A model generated the notes under the pieces. That model made no database searches. It saw nothing but the letters and a program-made list of their open reading frames with translations, and was not told the DNA's origin. The position numbers were made by a program, and so were the translations under genes. 64,000 nt of DNA from NCBI RefSeq assembly GCF_012641405.1, contig NZ_JABAII010000001.1, positions 1 to 64,000 on the forward strand, read 5' to 3'. How positions within the stretch are numbered: the first letter of the stretch is position 1; each line of letters opens with the position of its first letter. This document shows, piece by piece, positions 25,647 to 33,384 of this stretch. This DNA is from Rhizobium sp. P40RR-XXII. GTDB taxonomy: Bacteria > Pseudomonadota > Alphaproteobacteria > Rhizobiales > Rhizobiaceae.

Positions 25647-25653
25647 CCGCCTG

Positions 25654-25684
25654 CCTGACCGACGAGCGATATCAGCCGGTCAGG
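25654..25684. terminator. Weak hairpin after msrA
   Basis: CCTGACCG (25654-25661) and CGGTCAGG (25677-25684) form an 8-bp stem with a 15-base loop directly after the msrA stop. There is no U-run, so this is only a possible terminator or mRNA 3' stabiliser. Confidence 0.35.
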
Positions 25685-25769
25685 GCCGCCTTGCAAGAAA
25701 TGCTCGTTACTCCTGGCTCGTCTGGTGTATTGCTGCGCCATCAGACATTCATCGAGAGTGCAGTTCCTT

Positions 25770-26693
25770 ATGATCGTCCGCGACCGGCCGAATCTCTTCC
25801 AGCTTTTCTTCATCCTTCGCGGCTCGATCGTCCTGCGCATCCTGCCGCAGATCATCGTCATCTTCCTGATGTCGGCCCTCATCGTCTGGGGACATGAAGA
25901 GCGGCCGAACCTGGTCGTTTCCTTCAACGGCTCATCGCTTTCTCTGCTCGGCATTGCCCTTTCGATCTTCCTCGGTTTCCGCAACAATGCCGCTTACGAC
26001 CGCTGGTGGGAGGGGCGGCGTGACTGGGGACAACTCGTCTATCTTGCGCGCGGCTTCGCCCGGCAGACGCTGGTGCTGGAGGGTGCGGGCGAGGCGGGCA
26101 TCGAGGCGCGCAAGCACCTGCTGCGCCTGACCATGGCCTTCGCGCAGGCGCTGGTCTGTCTTCTGCGGCCCGGCAGCGACGAGGGCAAGGTGCTGCGCCT
26201 TCTGACGGCGAGCGAGGCGGAATTCTATCACGCGGCACAGAATCGGCCGGATCTCATTCTGCGCCTTATGTCCGCCGACCTCGCGCGATTGAAGGCATCG
26301 GGCGCGATTTTGGATATCCAATACCAGATGCTGGATATCACGATCGGCCAGATGGGGGCGGCCCAGGCGGCCTGCGAGCGGCTGCGCAACACGCCGCTGC
26401 CCTTCGGCTATACGCTGCTTCTGCATCGCACCGCCTATCTCTTCTGTTTTCTGCTGCCCTTCGGCTTCGTCGATACGCTCGGCTGGGGCTCGCCATTCGT
26501 GACGGCCCTGATCGCCTATACCTTCTTCGGTCTCGATGCGCTCGGCGACGAATTGGAGGACCCTTTCGGCCGTCGCCCCAATGCGCTCGCCATCGGTGCC
26601 CTTGCCGATACGATCGAGATCAATCTGCGCGAAGCGCTTGGCGAAACCGACCTGCCGCCACTGCCGCAGCCGAAGGATTTCGTGCTGATGTAA
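25770..26693 (+). CDS. Bestrophin-like (UPF0187/YneE) membrane protein
   Basis: A 307-residue protein of the bacterial bestrophin family. Its two N-terminal membrane helices (about 10-42 and 50-70) are followed by the family signature GFRNNAAYDRWWEGRR (about 68-83). After a large helical cytoplasmic domain come two more helices (about 218-250) and FFGLDALGDELEDPFG (about 254-270), which resembles the bestrophin acidic cluster. Members form pentameric ion channels. I chose ATG 25770; 15 residues further upstream are possible. Confidence 0.88.
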   Translation: MIVRDRPNLFQLFFILRGSIVLRILPQIIVIFLMSALIVWGHEERPNLVVSFNGSSLSLLGIALSIFLGFRNNAAYDRWWEGRRDWGQLVYLARGFARQTLVLEGAGEAGIEARKHLLRLTMAFAQALVCLLRPGSDEGKVLRLLTASEAEFYHAAQNRPDLILRLMSADLARLKASGAILDIQYQMLDITIGQMGAAQAACERLRNTPLPFGYTLLLHRTAYLFCFLLPFGFVDTLGWGSPFVTALIAYTFFGLDALGDELEDPFGRRPNALAIGALADTIEINLREALGETDLPPLPQPKDFVLM

Positions 26694-26723
26694 GAAATCA
26701 GCAAAAAATATTCGTCGGGCGAT

Positions 26724-26758
26724 GGAATAGAATCCGGAGTGCTTCCGTATATAGGGGT
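26724..26758 (+). promoter_or_regulatory. Candidate ECF-type promoter of the sigma gene
   Basis: GGAAT (26724-26728), a 17-base spacer and CGTAT (26746-26750) resemble -35 and -10 elements of ECF-controlled promoters. Transcription would begin about 7-9 bases later, at or just before ATG 26759. This would allow autoregulation and a leaderless transcript. Confidence 0.45.
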
Positions 26759-27298
26759 ATGGAACGCAAAGGACGCACATTCGACGTTTTGGGGCAGCTC
26801 GGTTCGCTGAGACGTTATGCCCGCTCGCTCGTGCGCAATGCGGACGAGGCCGAAGATCTGGTGCATGACGCACTGGTCAAGGCATACGAGCGCAAGGCAT
26901 CGTTCCGGCGCGACGGCAATCTACGCACCTGGCTATTGTCGATCCTGCACAATGTGCATATCGACCGCCTGCGCCAGACGAAATCGCAGAACCGTCGCCA
27001 CGAGGAGGCTGCAGCCGAGCTCGAGCCGGCATTGCCGGCATCGCAGGATCATACGGTCCGTTTGAGCCAGGTCCGCGAAGCTTTCTTCAGTCTGCCCGAG
27101 GAGCAGCGTGAGGCGCTACATCTCGTGGCGATCGAGGACCTCTCCTATCAGGAGGCGGCATCCGCGCTTGGCATTCCAGTCGGCACGCTGATGTCGCGCA
27201 TTGCGCGGGCTCGCGCGACGCTGCGCAATTTCGAGGAGGCTACCTCCAAGGTTTCCCATCTCAGGCTCATCGACGGAGGCGGCAATGAAAATCGTTGA
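26759..27298 (+). CDS. ECF RNA polymerase sigma factor
   Basis: A 179-residue group 4 sigma factor. Region 2 is RRYARSLVRNADEAEDLVHDALVKAYERKASFRRDGNLRTWLLSILHNVHIDRLR (about 18-73), and region 4 is LPEEQREALHLVAIEDLSYQEAASALGIPVGTLMSRIARARATLR (about 113-157). It overlaps a probable membrane anti-sigma gene by 14 bases, the usual pairing. A GGAAT-N17-CGTAT promoter candidate ends 8 bases before the ATG. No normal ribosome site is present because AGGGG almost touches the start codon. Confidence 0.92.
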   Translation: MERKGRTFDVLGQLGSLRRYARSLVRNADEAEDLVHDALVKAYERKASFRRDGNLRTWLLSILHNVHIDRLRQTKSQNRRHEEAAAELEPALPASQDHTVRLSQVREAFFSLPEEQREALHLVAIEDLSYQEAASALGIPVGTLMSRIARARATLRNFEEATSKVSHLRLIDGGGNENR

Positions 27299-28052
27299 TC
27301 CGATCATCGATACCGATCTCGACGCCTATGTCGATGGCGAGCTGACCCTCGGGCGCCGTGTCGAGGTGGAATCCTATCTCTCGGAGCATCCCGAGATCGC
27401 GGCCAAGGTGATGGCTGACATGAGCATTCGCGGCGAGCTGCGCATGGCGCTGGCCGGAGAAGGCCATGTGGTCCGGGCCGAAACGCGCGAAGCCGCGCGG
27501 CGGCTGGAGCGCGGGCTGGTCTATGGACGCATGCTGGGCTCTTTCCAGCGCGTCGCGGCCATTGCCGTGCTGGTGACGACCGGCTGGGTCGCGCATACAT
27601 CCTTCGGCGCCTTTACGGCGAGCGAGGTCAGCGCGTCCACACGGCCGCCGGCTTTCGTCGACGATGCGGTGCGCGCTTATAAGACAACGGCGGTGCGCGA
27701 AGAAATCAAGCAGCCGTCGGTCGTGAATTACAATCCCGAGGAAATCCGCGCTTCGACGGCGATCGTCCTGCCGGAGCTGCCGGGTGGCTGGCGCGTCACC
27801 GATGCGCAGATCTATCCGTCGGAGTTCGGTCCGAGCGTCGAAATGATGGTTGATGCCGGCAAGGACGGGCATTTGTCACTTTTCGCCGTCCGTCCGGGCA
27901 CATTCGCCGTCAAGGACGTCAGTCACGTCAAGCGTGACGATGTCCAGGCTGCCTATTGGCAGATCGGCGAAGTCGCCTATGCGCTGATCGGCAATGGCCA
28001 GGCGGACCAGCTCGACAGCGATGCCGAACAGCTTGCCCGCAGCCTGTACTAG
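27285..28052 (+). CDS. Anti-sigma factor, membrane-anchored
   Basis: A 255-residue protein. The N-terminal ~85 residues form a short zinc-less anti-sigma helical domain (TDLDAYVDGELTLGRRVEVESYLSEHPEIAAKVMADMSIRGELRMAL). A single membrane helix is near 88-108 (VAAIAVLVTTGWVAHTSFGAF), and a periplasmic domain follows. The TDLDAYVDGEL opening and location behind an ECF gene are typical of RsiW/ChrR-like anti-sigma factors. GGAGGCGGCA precedes ATG 27285. It would hold the sigma factor at the membrane until an envelope signal acts. Confidence 0.85.
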   Translation: MKIVDPIIDTDLDAYVDGELTLGRRVEVESYLSEHPEIAAKVMADMSIRGELRMALAGEGHVVRAETREAARRLERGLVYGRMLGSFQRVAAIAVLVTTGWVAHTSFGAFTASEVSASTRPPAFVDDAVRAYKTTAVREEIKQPSVVNYNPEEIRASTAIVLPELPGGWRVTDAQIYPSEFGPSVEMMVDAGKDGHLSLFAVRPGTFAVKDVSHVKRDDVQAAYWQIGEVAYALIGNGQADQLDSDAEQLARSLY

Positions 28053-28074
28053 TTTGAATTAAAGGAGAACGACC

Positions 28075-28791
28075 ATGAACCCGACCAATCCGCGATACGG
28101 CTACGGCGCCGCCGCCGGCTCGCAGGCGCTCTTCGACGAGGGACTGCGCAAGCATATGCTGCGCGTCTACAACTACATGGGTATCGGCCTTGTCGTGACG
28201 GGTATCGTCGCGCTGATCGTCGGCACCACGCCGGCGCTTTATGTGCCGATCTTCCAGACGCCGCTGAAGTGGGTCGTCATGCTGGCGCCGCTCGCCTTCG
28301 TCTTCTTCTTCTCGTTCCGCATCCAGTCGATGTCGGCGAGCACGGCGCAGATGATGTTCTGGGCGTTCTGTGCGGTCATGGGCCTGTCGCTGGCTTCGGT
28401 CTTCCTGGTCTTCACCGGCACGAGCATCGCACGCACCTTCTTCATCGCCGCCACCATGTTCGGCGCGACCAGCCTCTACGGCTATACGACCAAGCGTGAT
28501 CTTGCCAACATCGGTTCATTCCTGATGATGGGTCTGTTCGGTGTGATCATCGCCAGCGTCGTCAATATCTTCCTGGGGTCCAGCGCGCTGCAGTTCGCAA
28601 TCTCGGTGATCGGTATCGTCGTCTTCGTCGGTCTCACCGCCTGGGATACGCAGAACATCAAGGAACAGTATGCCGAAAACTACGATCAGGAATCGCAGCA
28701 GAAGCTCGCCGTCTTCGGCGCCCTGTCGCTCTACCTGAACTTCGTCAACATCTTCCAGCTGCTGCTGAATTTCACCGGCGAACGGGAATAG
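28075..28791 (+). CDS. Bax inhibitor-1/YccA family membrane protein
   Basis: A 238-residue protein with seven predicted membrane helices and the BI-1/YccA/YetJ family pattern: an N-terminal cytoplasmic tail, then helices from about 36 onwards. FGATSLYGYTTKRDLANIGSFLMMGL (about 124-149) and VFVGLTAWDTQNIKEQYAE (about 183-201) are hallmark segments, with acidic residues that form the pH-sensitive di-Asp gate in bacterial relatives. Such proteins leak calcium or interact with FtsH. AAAGGAGAACGACC precedes ATG 28075. It lies just after the ECF/anti-sigma pair and may be one of its targets. Confidence 0.9.
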   Translation: MNPTNPRYGYGAAAGSQALFDEGLRKHMLRVYNYMGIGLVVTGIVALIVGTTPALYVPIFQTPLKWVVMLAPLAFVFFFSFRIQSMSASTAQMMFWAFCAVMGLSLASVFLVFTGTSIARTFFIAATMFGATSLYGYTTKRDLANIGSFLMMGLFGVIIASVVNIFLGSSALQFAISVIGIVVFVGLTAWDTQNIKEQYAENYDQESQQKLAVFGALSLYLNFVNIFQLLLNFTGERE

Positions 28792-28897
28792 TTTGGAATT
28801 ACTCGCTTGAGCATGATCTGAGCTGAAGGGCACTCCACCCCTTTGGTGATCCTGCTCCAGGAATGCGTCTCCCTGGGGGCTTGTTGAGACGCATGAC

Positions 28898-28940
28898 GCG
28901 CCTGCAGTATCTGCGCCGATACTGCAGGCGCAACCTTTTT
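28898..28940 (+). terminator. Terminator of the BI-1 gene
   Basis: A perfect 14-bp stem, GCGCCTGCAGTATC / GATACTGCAGGCGC, with a 6-base loop is followed by AACCTTTTT, a classical Rho-independent terminator on the plus strand. Confidence 0.85.
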
Positions 28941-29040
28941 CAACAACGGAAACCGGGCCTACGATGGAGCCAGTTTCGTCGTCATCTTCGCCGCAGCGCG
29001 GCAAGGGGAAAGGTGCCGGATTTCAGAGAGCACCGGTTTA

Positions 29041-29078
29041 AAGAAAAGCCCGACAGCGCAGATCTGCTGCTGTCGGGC
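29041..29078 (-). terminator. Terminator of dgoD
   Basis: The 10-bp stem GCCCGACAGC / GCTGTCGGGC (29048-29078) is followed on the minus strand by TTTTCTT, giving a Rho-independent terminator for the gntR-dgoD operon. Confidence 0.8.
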
Positions 29079-29131
29079 CTTCAATCATTCGGGGTAGAAA
29101 ATCTTCGGCCTCTGAGGTGAGGGCCGGACTC

Positions 29132-30280
29132 TTACCATTCGGCGACGCTGCCGTCCTCATGGCGCCAGACCGGGTTGCGCCAGCGATGGCCTTCCTTGGC
29201 GCGTTCGATGACATAGGCTTCGTCGACTTCGATGCCGAGGCCGGGACCCTGCGGAATGCTGACGAAGCCGTCGGCATATTGGAACACCTCCTTGTTGGAG
29301 ATGTAGTCGAGGATGTCGTTGCCCTTGTTGTAGTGGATGCCGAGGCTTTGCTCCTGGATGAAGGCATTATAGCTGACGGCGTCGACCTGCAGGCAGGCGG
29401 CGAGCGCGATTGGGCCGAGTGGGCAATGCGGGGCGAGCGCCACGTCATAGGCTTCGGCCATGGCCGCGATCTTGCGGCATTCGGTGATGCCCCCGGCGTG
29501 GCTGAGGTCGGGCTGCAGAATGTCGACATAGCCGTCCGACAGAACCGACTTGAAATCCCAGCGCGAATAGAGGCGTTCGCCGAGCGCGATCGGCGTCGAG
29601 CAATGGTTGGCGATTTCCTTCAACGCTTCGCGGTTTTCCGACAGCACCGGCTCCTCGATGAAGAGCAGCTTGTAGGGCTCCAGCTCCTTGGCCAGGACCT
29701 TGGCCATCGGCCGGTGGACGCGGCCGTGGAAATCGACGCCGATGCCGATATAAGGGCCAATCGCCTCGCGGATGGTGGCGATGGTTTCGACAGCCTTCTC
29801 CACCTTGTCGTAGGTGTCGACGATCTGCATCTCCTCGCAGCCGTTGAGCTTGATTGCCTTGAAGCCGCGGGCAACCACGTCCTTGGCGTTGTTGGCGACG
29901 TCGGAGGGACGATCGCCGCCGATCCATGAATAGACTTTGATCTTGTCGCGTACCTGGCCGCCGAGCAGCGAGTGGATCGGCTGCCCGAGCGCCTTGCCCT
30001 TGATGTCCCACAGCGCCTGGTCGATGCCGGCAAGGGCCGACATGTGGACGGCGCCGCCGCGATAGAAGCCGGCGCGGTACATGACGTTCCAGTGATCCTC
30101 GATCAGGAAGGGATCCTTACCGATCAGATAGTCTTCCAGCTCGTGCACAGCCGCCTGAACCGTAAGCGCGCGACCCTCGACCACGGGCTCGCCCCAGCCG
30201 ACGATGCCTTCGTCGGTCTCGATCTTCAGGAACAGCCAGCGCGGGGGAACGATATAGGTCGTCAGCTTGGTGATTTTCAT
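29132..30280 (-). CDS. dgoD: D-galactonate dehydratase
   Basis: A 382-residue enolase-superfamily dehydratase. It is very similar throughout to E. coli DgoD, including the start [15 protein letters not shown], the central [23 protein letters not shown] (metal-ligand Asp and general-acid His), [46 protein letters not shown] and the final [14 protein letters not shown]. It converts D-galactonate to 2-keto-3-deoxygalactonate. It is preceded at 30 bases by a GntR regulator in the same operon. The aldolase and kinase of the De Ley-Doudoroff pathway are not in this window. Confidence 0.94.
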   Translation of the reverse strand: MKITKLTTYIVPPRWLFLKIETDEGIVGWGEPVVEGRALTVQAAVHELEDYLIGKDPFLIEDHWNVMYRAGFYRGGAVHMSALAGIDQALWDIKGKALGQPIHSLLGGQVRDKIKVYSWIGGDRPSDVANNAKDVVARGFKAIKLNGCEEMQIVDTYDKVEKAVETIATIREAIGPYIGIGVDFHGRVHRPMAKVLAKELEPYKLLFIEEPVLSENREALKEIANHCSTPIALGERLYSRWDFKSVLSDGYVDILQPDLSHAGGITECRKIAAMAEAYDVALAPHCPLGPIALAACLQVDAVSYNAFIQEQSLGIHYNKGNDILDYISNKEVFQYADGFVSIPQGPGLGIEVDEAYVIERAKEGHRWRNPVWRHEDGSVAEW

Positions 30281-30310
30281 GGGAATGATTCCGTTTGGCT
30301 TTGGGTTGCG

Positions 30311-31120
30311 TCAGCGGCGCGAGGCCGCGGATCTCGGGGTTTCGGGATTTGTTTTCCGGCCTTCGTCCAGTCGTCGTTCGACGGCAAGATCGCGCGCCGC
30401 AAGATCGAGCATGCGATGAGCGCAGTCGCGCGCGGCGTTCCGGTCGCGAAGGCGCAGCGCCTCGACAAGTTCGCCGTGAACCGCAATCGCCTCGTCGCGG
30501 CTATGGGCGGCGACGTTGGAGGCATGGAGCGCATATTTGAGGCCGGCATGCATGGCGCTGGACAGGCGTCGGAATACCTGATTGTGGCTGGCGCTCAGGA
30601 GTACGTTGTGGAAGGTCACGTCGGCCTCCGTAAAACCTTCCGGATCATCGCCGCTGTGGCGCATCCGCTGCCATGCATTCTCCAGATCGGCAATCTCGCG
30701 GGCGGTGGCGCGCTCGGCCGCATATTCGGCGGCGGCGGGCTCGATGGTGCGGCGCGCCTCGAGAATGGAGCCGAGAATGTCGAAATCGGCGATGAAGGGA
30801 CCCATCCATTGCAGGACATCCTGGTCGAGAATGTTCCAGTCGTCCTTGTCGCAGACCGTGGTGCCGATGCGCGGCTTACCGCGCACGAGGCCCTTGGATT
30901 CCAACACTTTGAGAGATTCGCGGATAACCGTGCGGCTGACGCCGTACATTTCACAGAGGTCGTTTTCGCGCGGCAGGGTCGAGCCGGAGGGATAGCGTTC
31001 GGCGCAGATGTCTTCGGCGATCGCGGCGGTCACGTTTTTGCGCACGCGCGGGCGGCGCGCCGGCCGCGTTGAGGAGCCATGCCCCTGTTTTGCAAGCCCC
31101 TGTCTTTCGAGCGATTCCAC
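30311..31120 (-). CDS. GntR/FadR-family regulator of galactonate use
   Basis: A 269-residue FCD-type regulator. A winged helix (AIAEDICAERYPSGSTLPRENDLCEMYGVSRTVIRESLKVLESKGLVRGKPRIGTTV, about 34-90) is followed by an all-helical FCD effector domain with its metal-binding Asp/His residues (about 110-250). It sits directly upstream of dgoD in one operon, like DgoR. Translation most likely begins at GTG 31120, 4 bases after GAGGAGATAGG; the longer frame to 31192 adds a low-complexity tail. The long inverted repeat at 31244-31280 is the likely operator. Confidence 0.88.
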   Translation of the reverse strand: MESLERQGLAKQGHGSSTRPARRPRVRKNVTAAIAEDICAERYPSGSTLPRENDLCEMYGVSRTVIRESLKVLESKGLVRGKPRIGTTVCDKDDWNILDQDVLQWMGPFIADFDILGSILEARRTIEPAAAEYAAERATAREIADLENAWQRMRHSGDDPEGFTEADVTFHNVLLSASHNQVFRRLSSAMHAGLKYALHASNVAAHSRDEAIAVHGELVEALRLRDRNAARDCAHRMLDLAARDLAVERRLDEGRKTNPETPRSAASRR

Positions 31121-31452
31121 CCTATCTCCTCTACACCGTTTCGCATGCTCGCCCGAATATCTCTCTCGGCCAGAGGCAGGCGGGTCTTTCATGCAGGCGA
31201 TGCCCGGCCATGTTTCGTGACCGTATTGAAATCATGATACGATAATCATCATACATTGGCAACATTCTTGTATGATGATTGAGAGGGTGCGATTGCCTTT
31301 TCCGGATCGACGCCGCTTCTGTTACGGCGGCGTCGTCTTCAACGGATAGAAGGAATATGGTGTCGGTGCAGGCGGCCAGGCCGCTTGCCGTCGATCATCA
31401 GGGGGAGGCGGGTTTCGCTTCCCTAAGTTCATTCAACGATAAGGAGGACGAC
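31121..31452. other. Divergent control region, gntR and osmC
   Basis: No gene in about 330 bases. The stretch contains the perfect inverted repeat 31244-31280 and should carry promoters for the gntR-dgoD operon (leftward) and osmC (rightward). A frame opening at 31279 runs into osmC but has no ribosome site. Confidence 0.6.
31244..31280. promoter_or_regulatory. 12-bp-arm inverted repeat, candidate GntR operator
   Basis: AATCATCATACA (31244-31255) and TGTATGATGATT (31269-31280) are perfect inverted arms with a 13-base spacer. An adjacent ATCATGAT palindrome (31231-31238) extends the array. The site is about 125 bases upstream of the GntR start and 170 upstream of osmC. Regulation by the adjacent GntR protein is inferred. 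Confidence 0.6.
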
Positions 31453-31884
31453 ATGCAGATCAATCGTACAGGTTCGGCCCAATGGTCCGGCGGTTTGAAG
31501 GACGGCAAGGGTCAGATCTCGACGCAGAGCGGCGCGCTCAATCATTATCCTTACGGCTTTGCCAGCCGGTTCGAAGGCGTTCCCGGCACCAATCCGGAAG
31601 AGTTGATCGGCGCTGCGCATGCCGGTTGCTTCACCATGGCCCTGTCGCTGATCCTGAATGAGGCAGGCTTCACCGCCGAAAGCATGGAGACGACGGCCAA
31701 GGTCACGCTTGAAAGCGTCGAAGGCGGTTTCGCCATCACCGCGATCCATCTGACGCTGACGGGCAAGGTTCCCGGCGCCGACGAGGCAACTTTCACCGAG
31801 CTTGCCAACAAGGCGAAGGCGGGTTGCCCGGTTTCCAAGGCGCTTGCTTCCGTTCCGATCTCTCTGGAAGTTCACGCCGCCTAA
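31453..31884 (+). CDS. osmC: OsmC-type peroxide reductase
   Basis: A 143-residue OsmC/Ohr-family protein. The two catalytic cysteines are in GAAHAGCFTMAL (about residue 60) and KAGCPVSKAL (about 125). ALNHYPYGFASRFEGVPGTNPEELI (about 27-51) is characteristic of the OsmC subgroup. It reduces organic and inorganic hydroperoxides in the cytoplasm and is usually stress-induced. AAGGAGGACGAC precedes ATG 31453, which fixes this start. Confidence 0.92.
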   Translation: MQINRTGSAQWSGGLKDGKGQISTQSGALNHYPYGFASRFEGVPGTNPEELIGAAHAGCFTMALSLILNEAGFTAESMETTAKVTLESVEGGFAITAIHLTLTGKVPGADEATFTELANKAKAGCPVSKALASVPISLEVHAA

Positions 31885-32005
31885 GCGGCCGTTTCAGCCT
31901 TTCGCGTCGCGCTGGCTGGCGCGGCGCGTTTAGTGTATGGTCCCTCCACCGTGGGCTTTGCGCTGTCATTTTCACTGAAATGCGGTGCTTTAAGGGGAGG
32001 GGCGA

Positions 32006-32485
32006 ATGTCTGGAATTCTCTTAATTCATGTCGTCATAAGCTTGATTGCCATCGTCAGCGGCGTCGTCGTGGCCCAGGGGTTTCTCGCGGGCAACCGTCA
32101 TAATCGATCGACGCTCGTCTATATGCTGACCACCGTTCTTACCAGCCTGACGGGCTTTCTGCTCCCGTTTCACAGTGTCACGCCGGCGATCATCGTCGGC
32201 ACCGTCTGTCTTCTGATCTTCATCCCGACGGCGCTGGCACGCTACAGGTTTCGTCTTTCCGGCATCTGGCGTCCCGTCTTCGTGATCGGCGCCCTGGTGC
32301 TGCTCTTCTTCAACTGTCTCGTGCTGATCGTTCAGTCGTTCCAGAAGATATCGGTCCTCAATGCGCTGGCGCCGAATGGCAACGAGCCGCCGATATTAGC
32401 TGCGCAGGTGGCGCTGCTGGTGGTGATTGTGTTCGTCGGCTTTTTCAGCCTTCGACGCTTTCATCCAACGCTTATGAGCGCCTGA
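32006..32485 (+). CDS. Small integral membrane protein, unrecognised
   Basis: A 159-residue, very hydrophobic protein with four to five membrane segments (about 1-22, 38-54, 58-78, 88-110, 128-147). There is a conserved-looking LLPFHSVTPAIIVG turn between helices and a short cytoplasmic Arg-rich loop (ALARYRFRLSG). I do not recognise a family with confidence. AAGGGGAGGGGCGA precedes the start and the stop is clean, so the gene looks real. Confidence 0.75.
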   Translation: MSGILLIHVVISLIAIVSGVVVAQGFLAGNRHNRSTLVYMLTTVLTSLTGFLLPFHSVTPAIIVGTVCLLIFIPTALARYRFRLSGIWRPVFVIGALVLLFFNCLVLIVQSFQKISVLNALAPNGNEPPILAAQVALLVVIVFVGFFSLRRFHPTLMSA

Positions 32486-32613
32486 GCGGGCGACTTTCGC
32501 TGCTGCGACAAAATGCCGGACACTTTCGCTGCGTTCCGCGAGGAGCGTTGTCGATGATTTAACTCTTGTTTCAAGTTGTTCGGCGCATCCTCGGTTTATT
32601 CAATAGCATCTAA

Positions 32614-32638
32614 AAGCCGCCCAGGTTGCGGGCGGCTT
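32614..32638. terminator. Hairpin upstream of the efflux operon
   Basis: A 9-bp stem, AAGCCGCCC / GGGCGGCTT, with a 7-base loop. The U-tract is on the minus-strand side (TTTTA), with only CATTGAC on the plus side. It probably insulates the efflux operon from upstream transcription. Confidence 0.55.
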
Positions 32639-32654
32639 CATTGACATCGGCGCT

Positions 32655-32706
32655 CTGATGGTTTACGAGTGACGAAAATTGAAAATCGTCACTCGTAAAC
32701 CATCAG
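32655..32706. promoter_or_regulatory. 21-bp-arm inverted repeat, candidate TetR operator
   Basis: The arms 32655-32675 (reading CTGATGGTTTACGAGTGACG then A) and 32686-32706 are perfect inverted copies with a 10-base AT spacer. The repeat ends 8 bases before the regulator's ATG 32715, the right place for autorepression and control of the whole efflux operon. Confidence 0.75.
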
Positions 32707-32714
32707 GCCTGCTC

Positions 32715-33323
32715 ATGCTCGATCTTTCCGACGTTAGCGCCGATCCTGCCCGCCAGGAAAACGTCACGCGTATTCTCGATGCCGCCGAAAAGCTGTTTCG
32801 CCACTATGGCTACAGCAAGACGAACGTGGCCGACATCGCGCGCGATCTCGGCATGTCGACGGCGAATATCTACCGGTTTTTTGGCTCCAAGACGGAAATC
32901 CATCAGGCTATCTGTGGGCGCATGCTCGGCCAGAGCTACCAGATGGCGCTTGCCATCCGCAATCAGCCCATCAGCGCCGCCGATCGGCTGCGGGCCTATA
33001 CCATGGCCCAGTACAGGATGACGATGGAGGCCATGCTCGACGAGCAGAAGGTTCACGAGATGGTCGTTGTCGCCATCGAGCGCGATTGGCACGTCATCGA
33101 AAAACATATCGACAGCATCCACGATCTGATCGCCGAGATCATTGCGGAGGGCATTGCCGCCGGTGAGTTCGTCGAGCAGGACCCCTATGTCGCGTCCAAA
33201 TGTTTCGGCGCGGCGACCATCAATCTCTGTCACCCGCAGATGGTGGCCCAGTGCCTCGCCAAGACAAACCGGGCCGAGCCCGAGGATCTCATCGAATTCG
33301 CCATCAGGGCCTTGAAGAAATAG
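32715..33323 (+). CDS. TetR/AcrR-family repressor of the RND efflux operon
   Basis: A 202-residue TetR regulator. The HTH ILDAAEKLFRHYGYSKTNVADIARDLGMSTANIYRFFGSKTEIHQAI (about 19-65) is canonical, followed by a helical ligand domain. It is the first gene of an RND efflux operon, 61 bases before the adaptor gene. ATG 32715 is chosen because the TTG at 32679 would place the start inside the operator spacer. Confidence 0.9.
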   Translation: MLDLSDVSADPARQENVTRILDAAEKLFRHYGYSKTNVADIARDLGMSTANIYRFFGSKTEIHQAICGRMLGQSYQMALAIRNQPISAADRLRAYTMAQYRMTMEAMLDEQKVHEMVVVAIERDWHVIEKHIDSIHDLIAEIIAEGIAAGEFVEQDPYVASKCFGAATINLCHPQMVAQCLAKTNRAEPEDLIEFAIRALKK

Positions 33324-33384
33324 CAATGCGCGCACCGGATGGCCGGCGTGCTTCCACTCTTTTGTTCGACTTTAGGAGAGCGAC

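Larger units (their letters stand above)
28792..29131. other. Convergent intergenic region with two terminators
   Basis: No gene. The stretch between the BI-1 gene and dgoD holds an imperfect RIME-like palindrome (GAGCATGATC ... TCCTGCTC, about 28813-28859), an 8-bp-arm inverted repeat (ATGCGTCT 28863-28870 / AGACGCAT 28887-28894), and two strong hairpin terminators listed separately. Confidence 0.7.
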
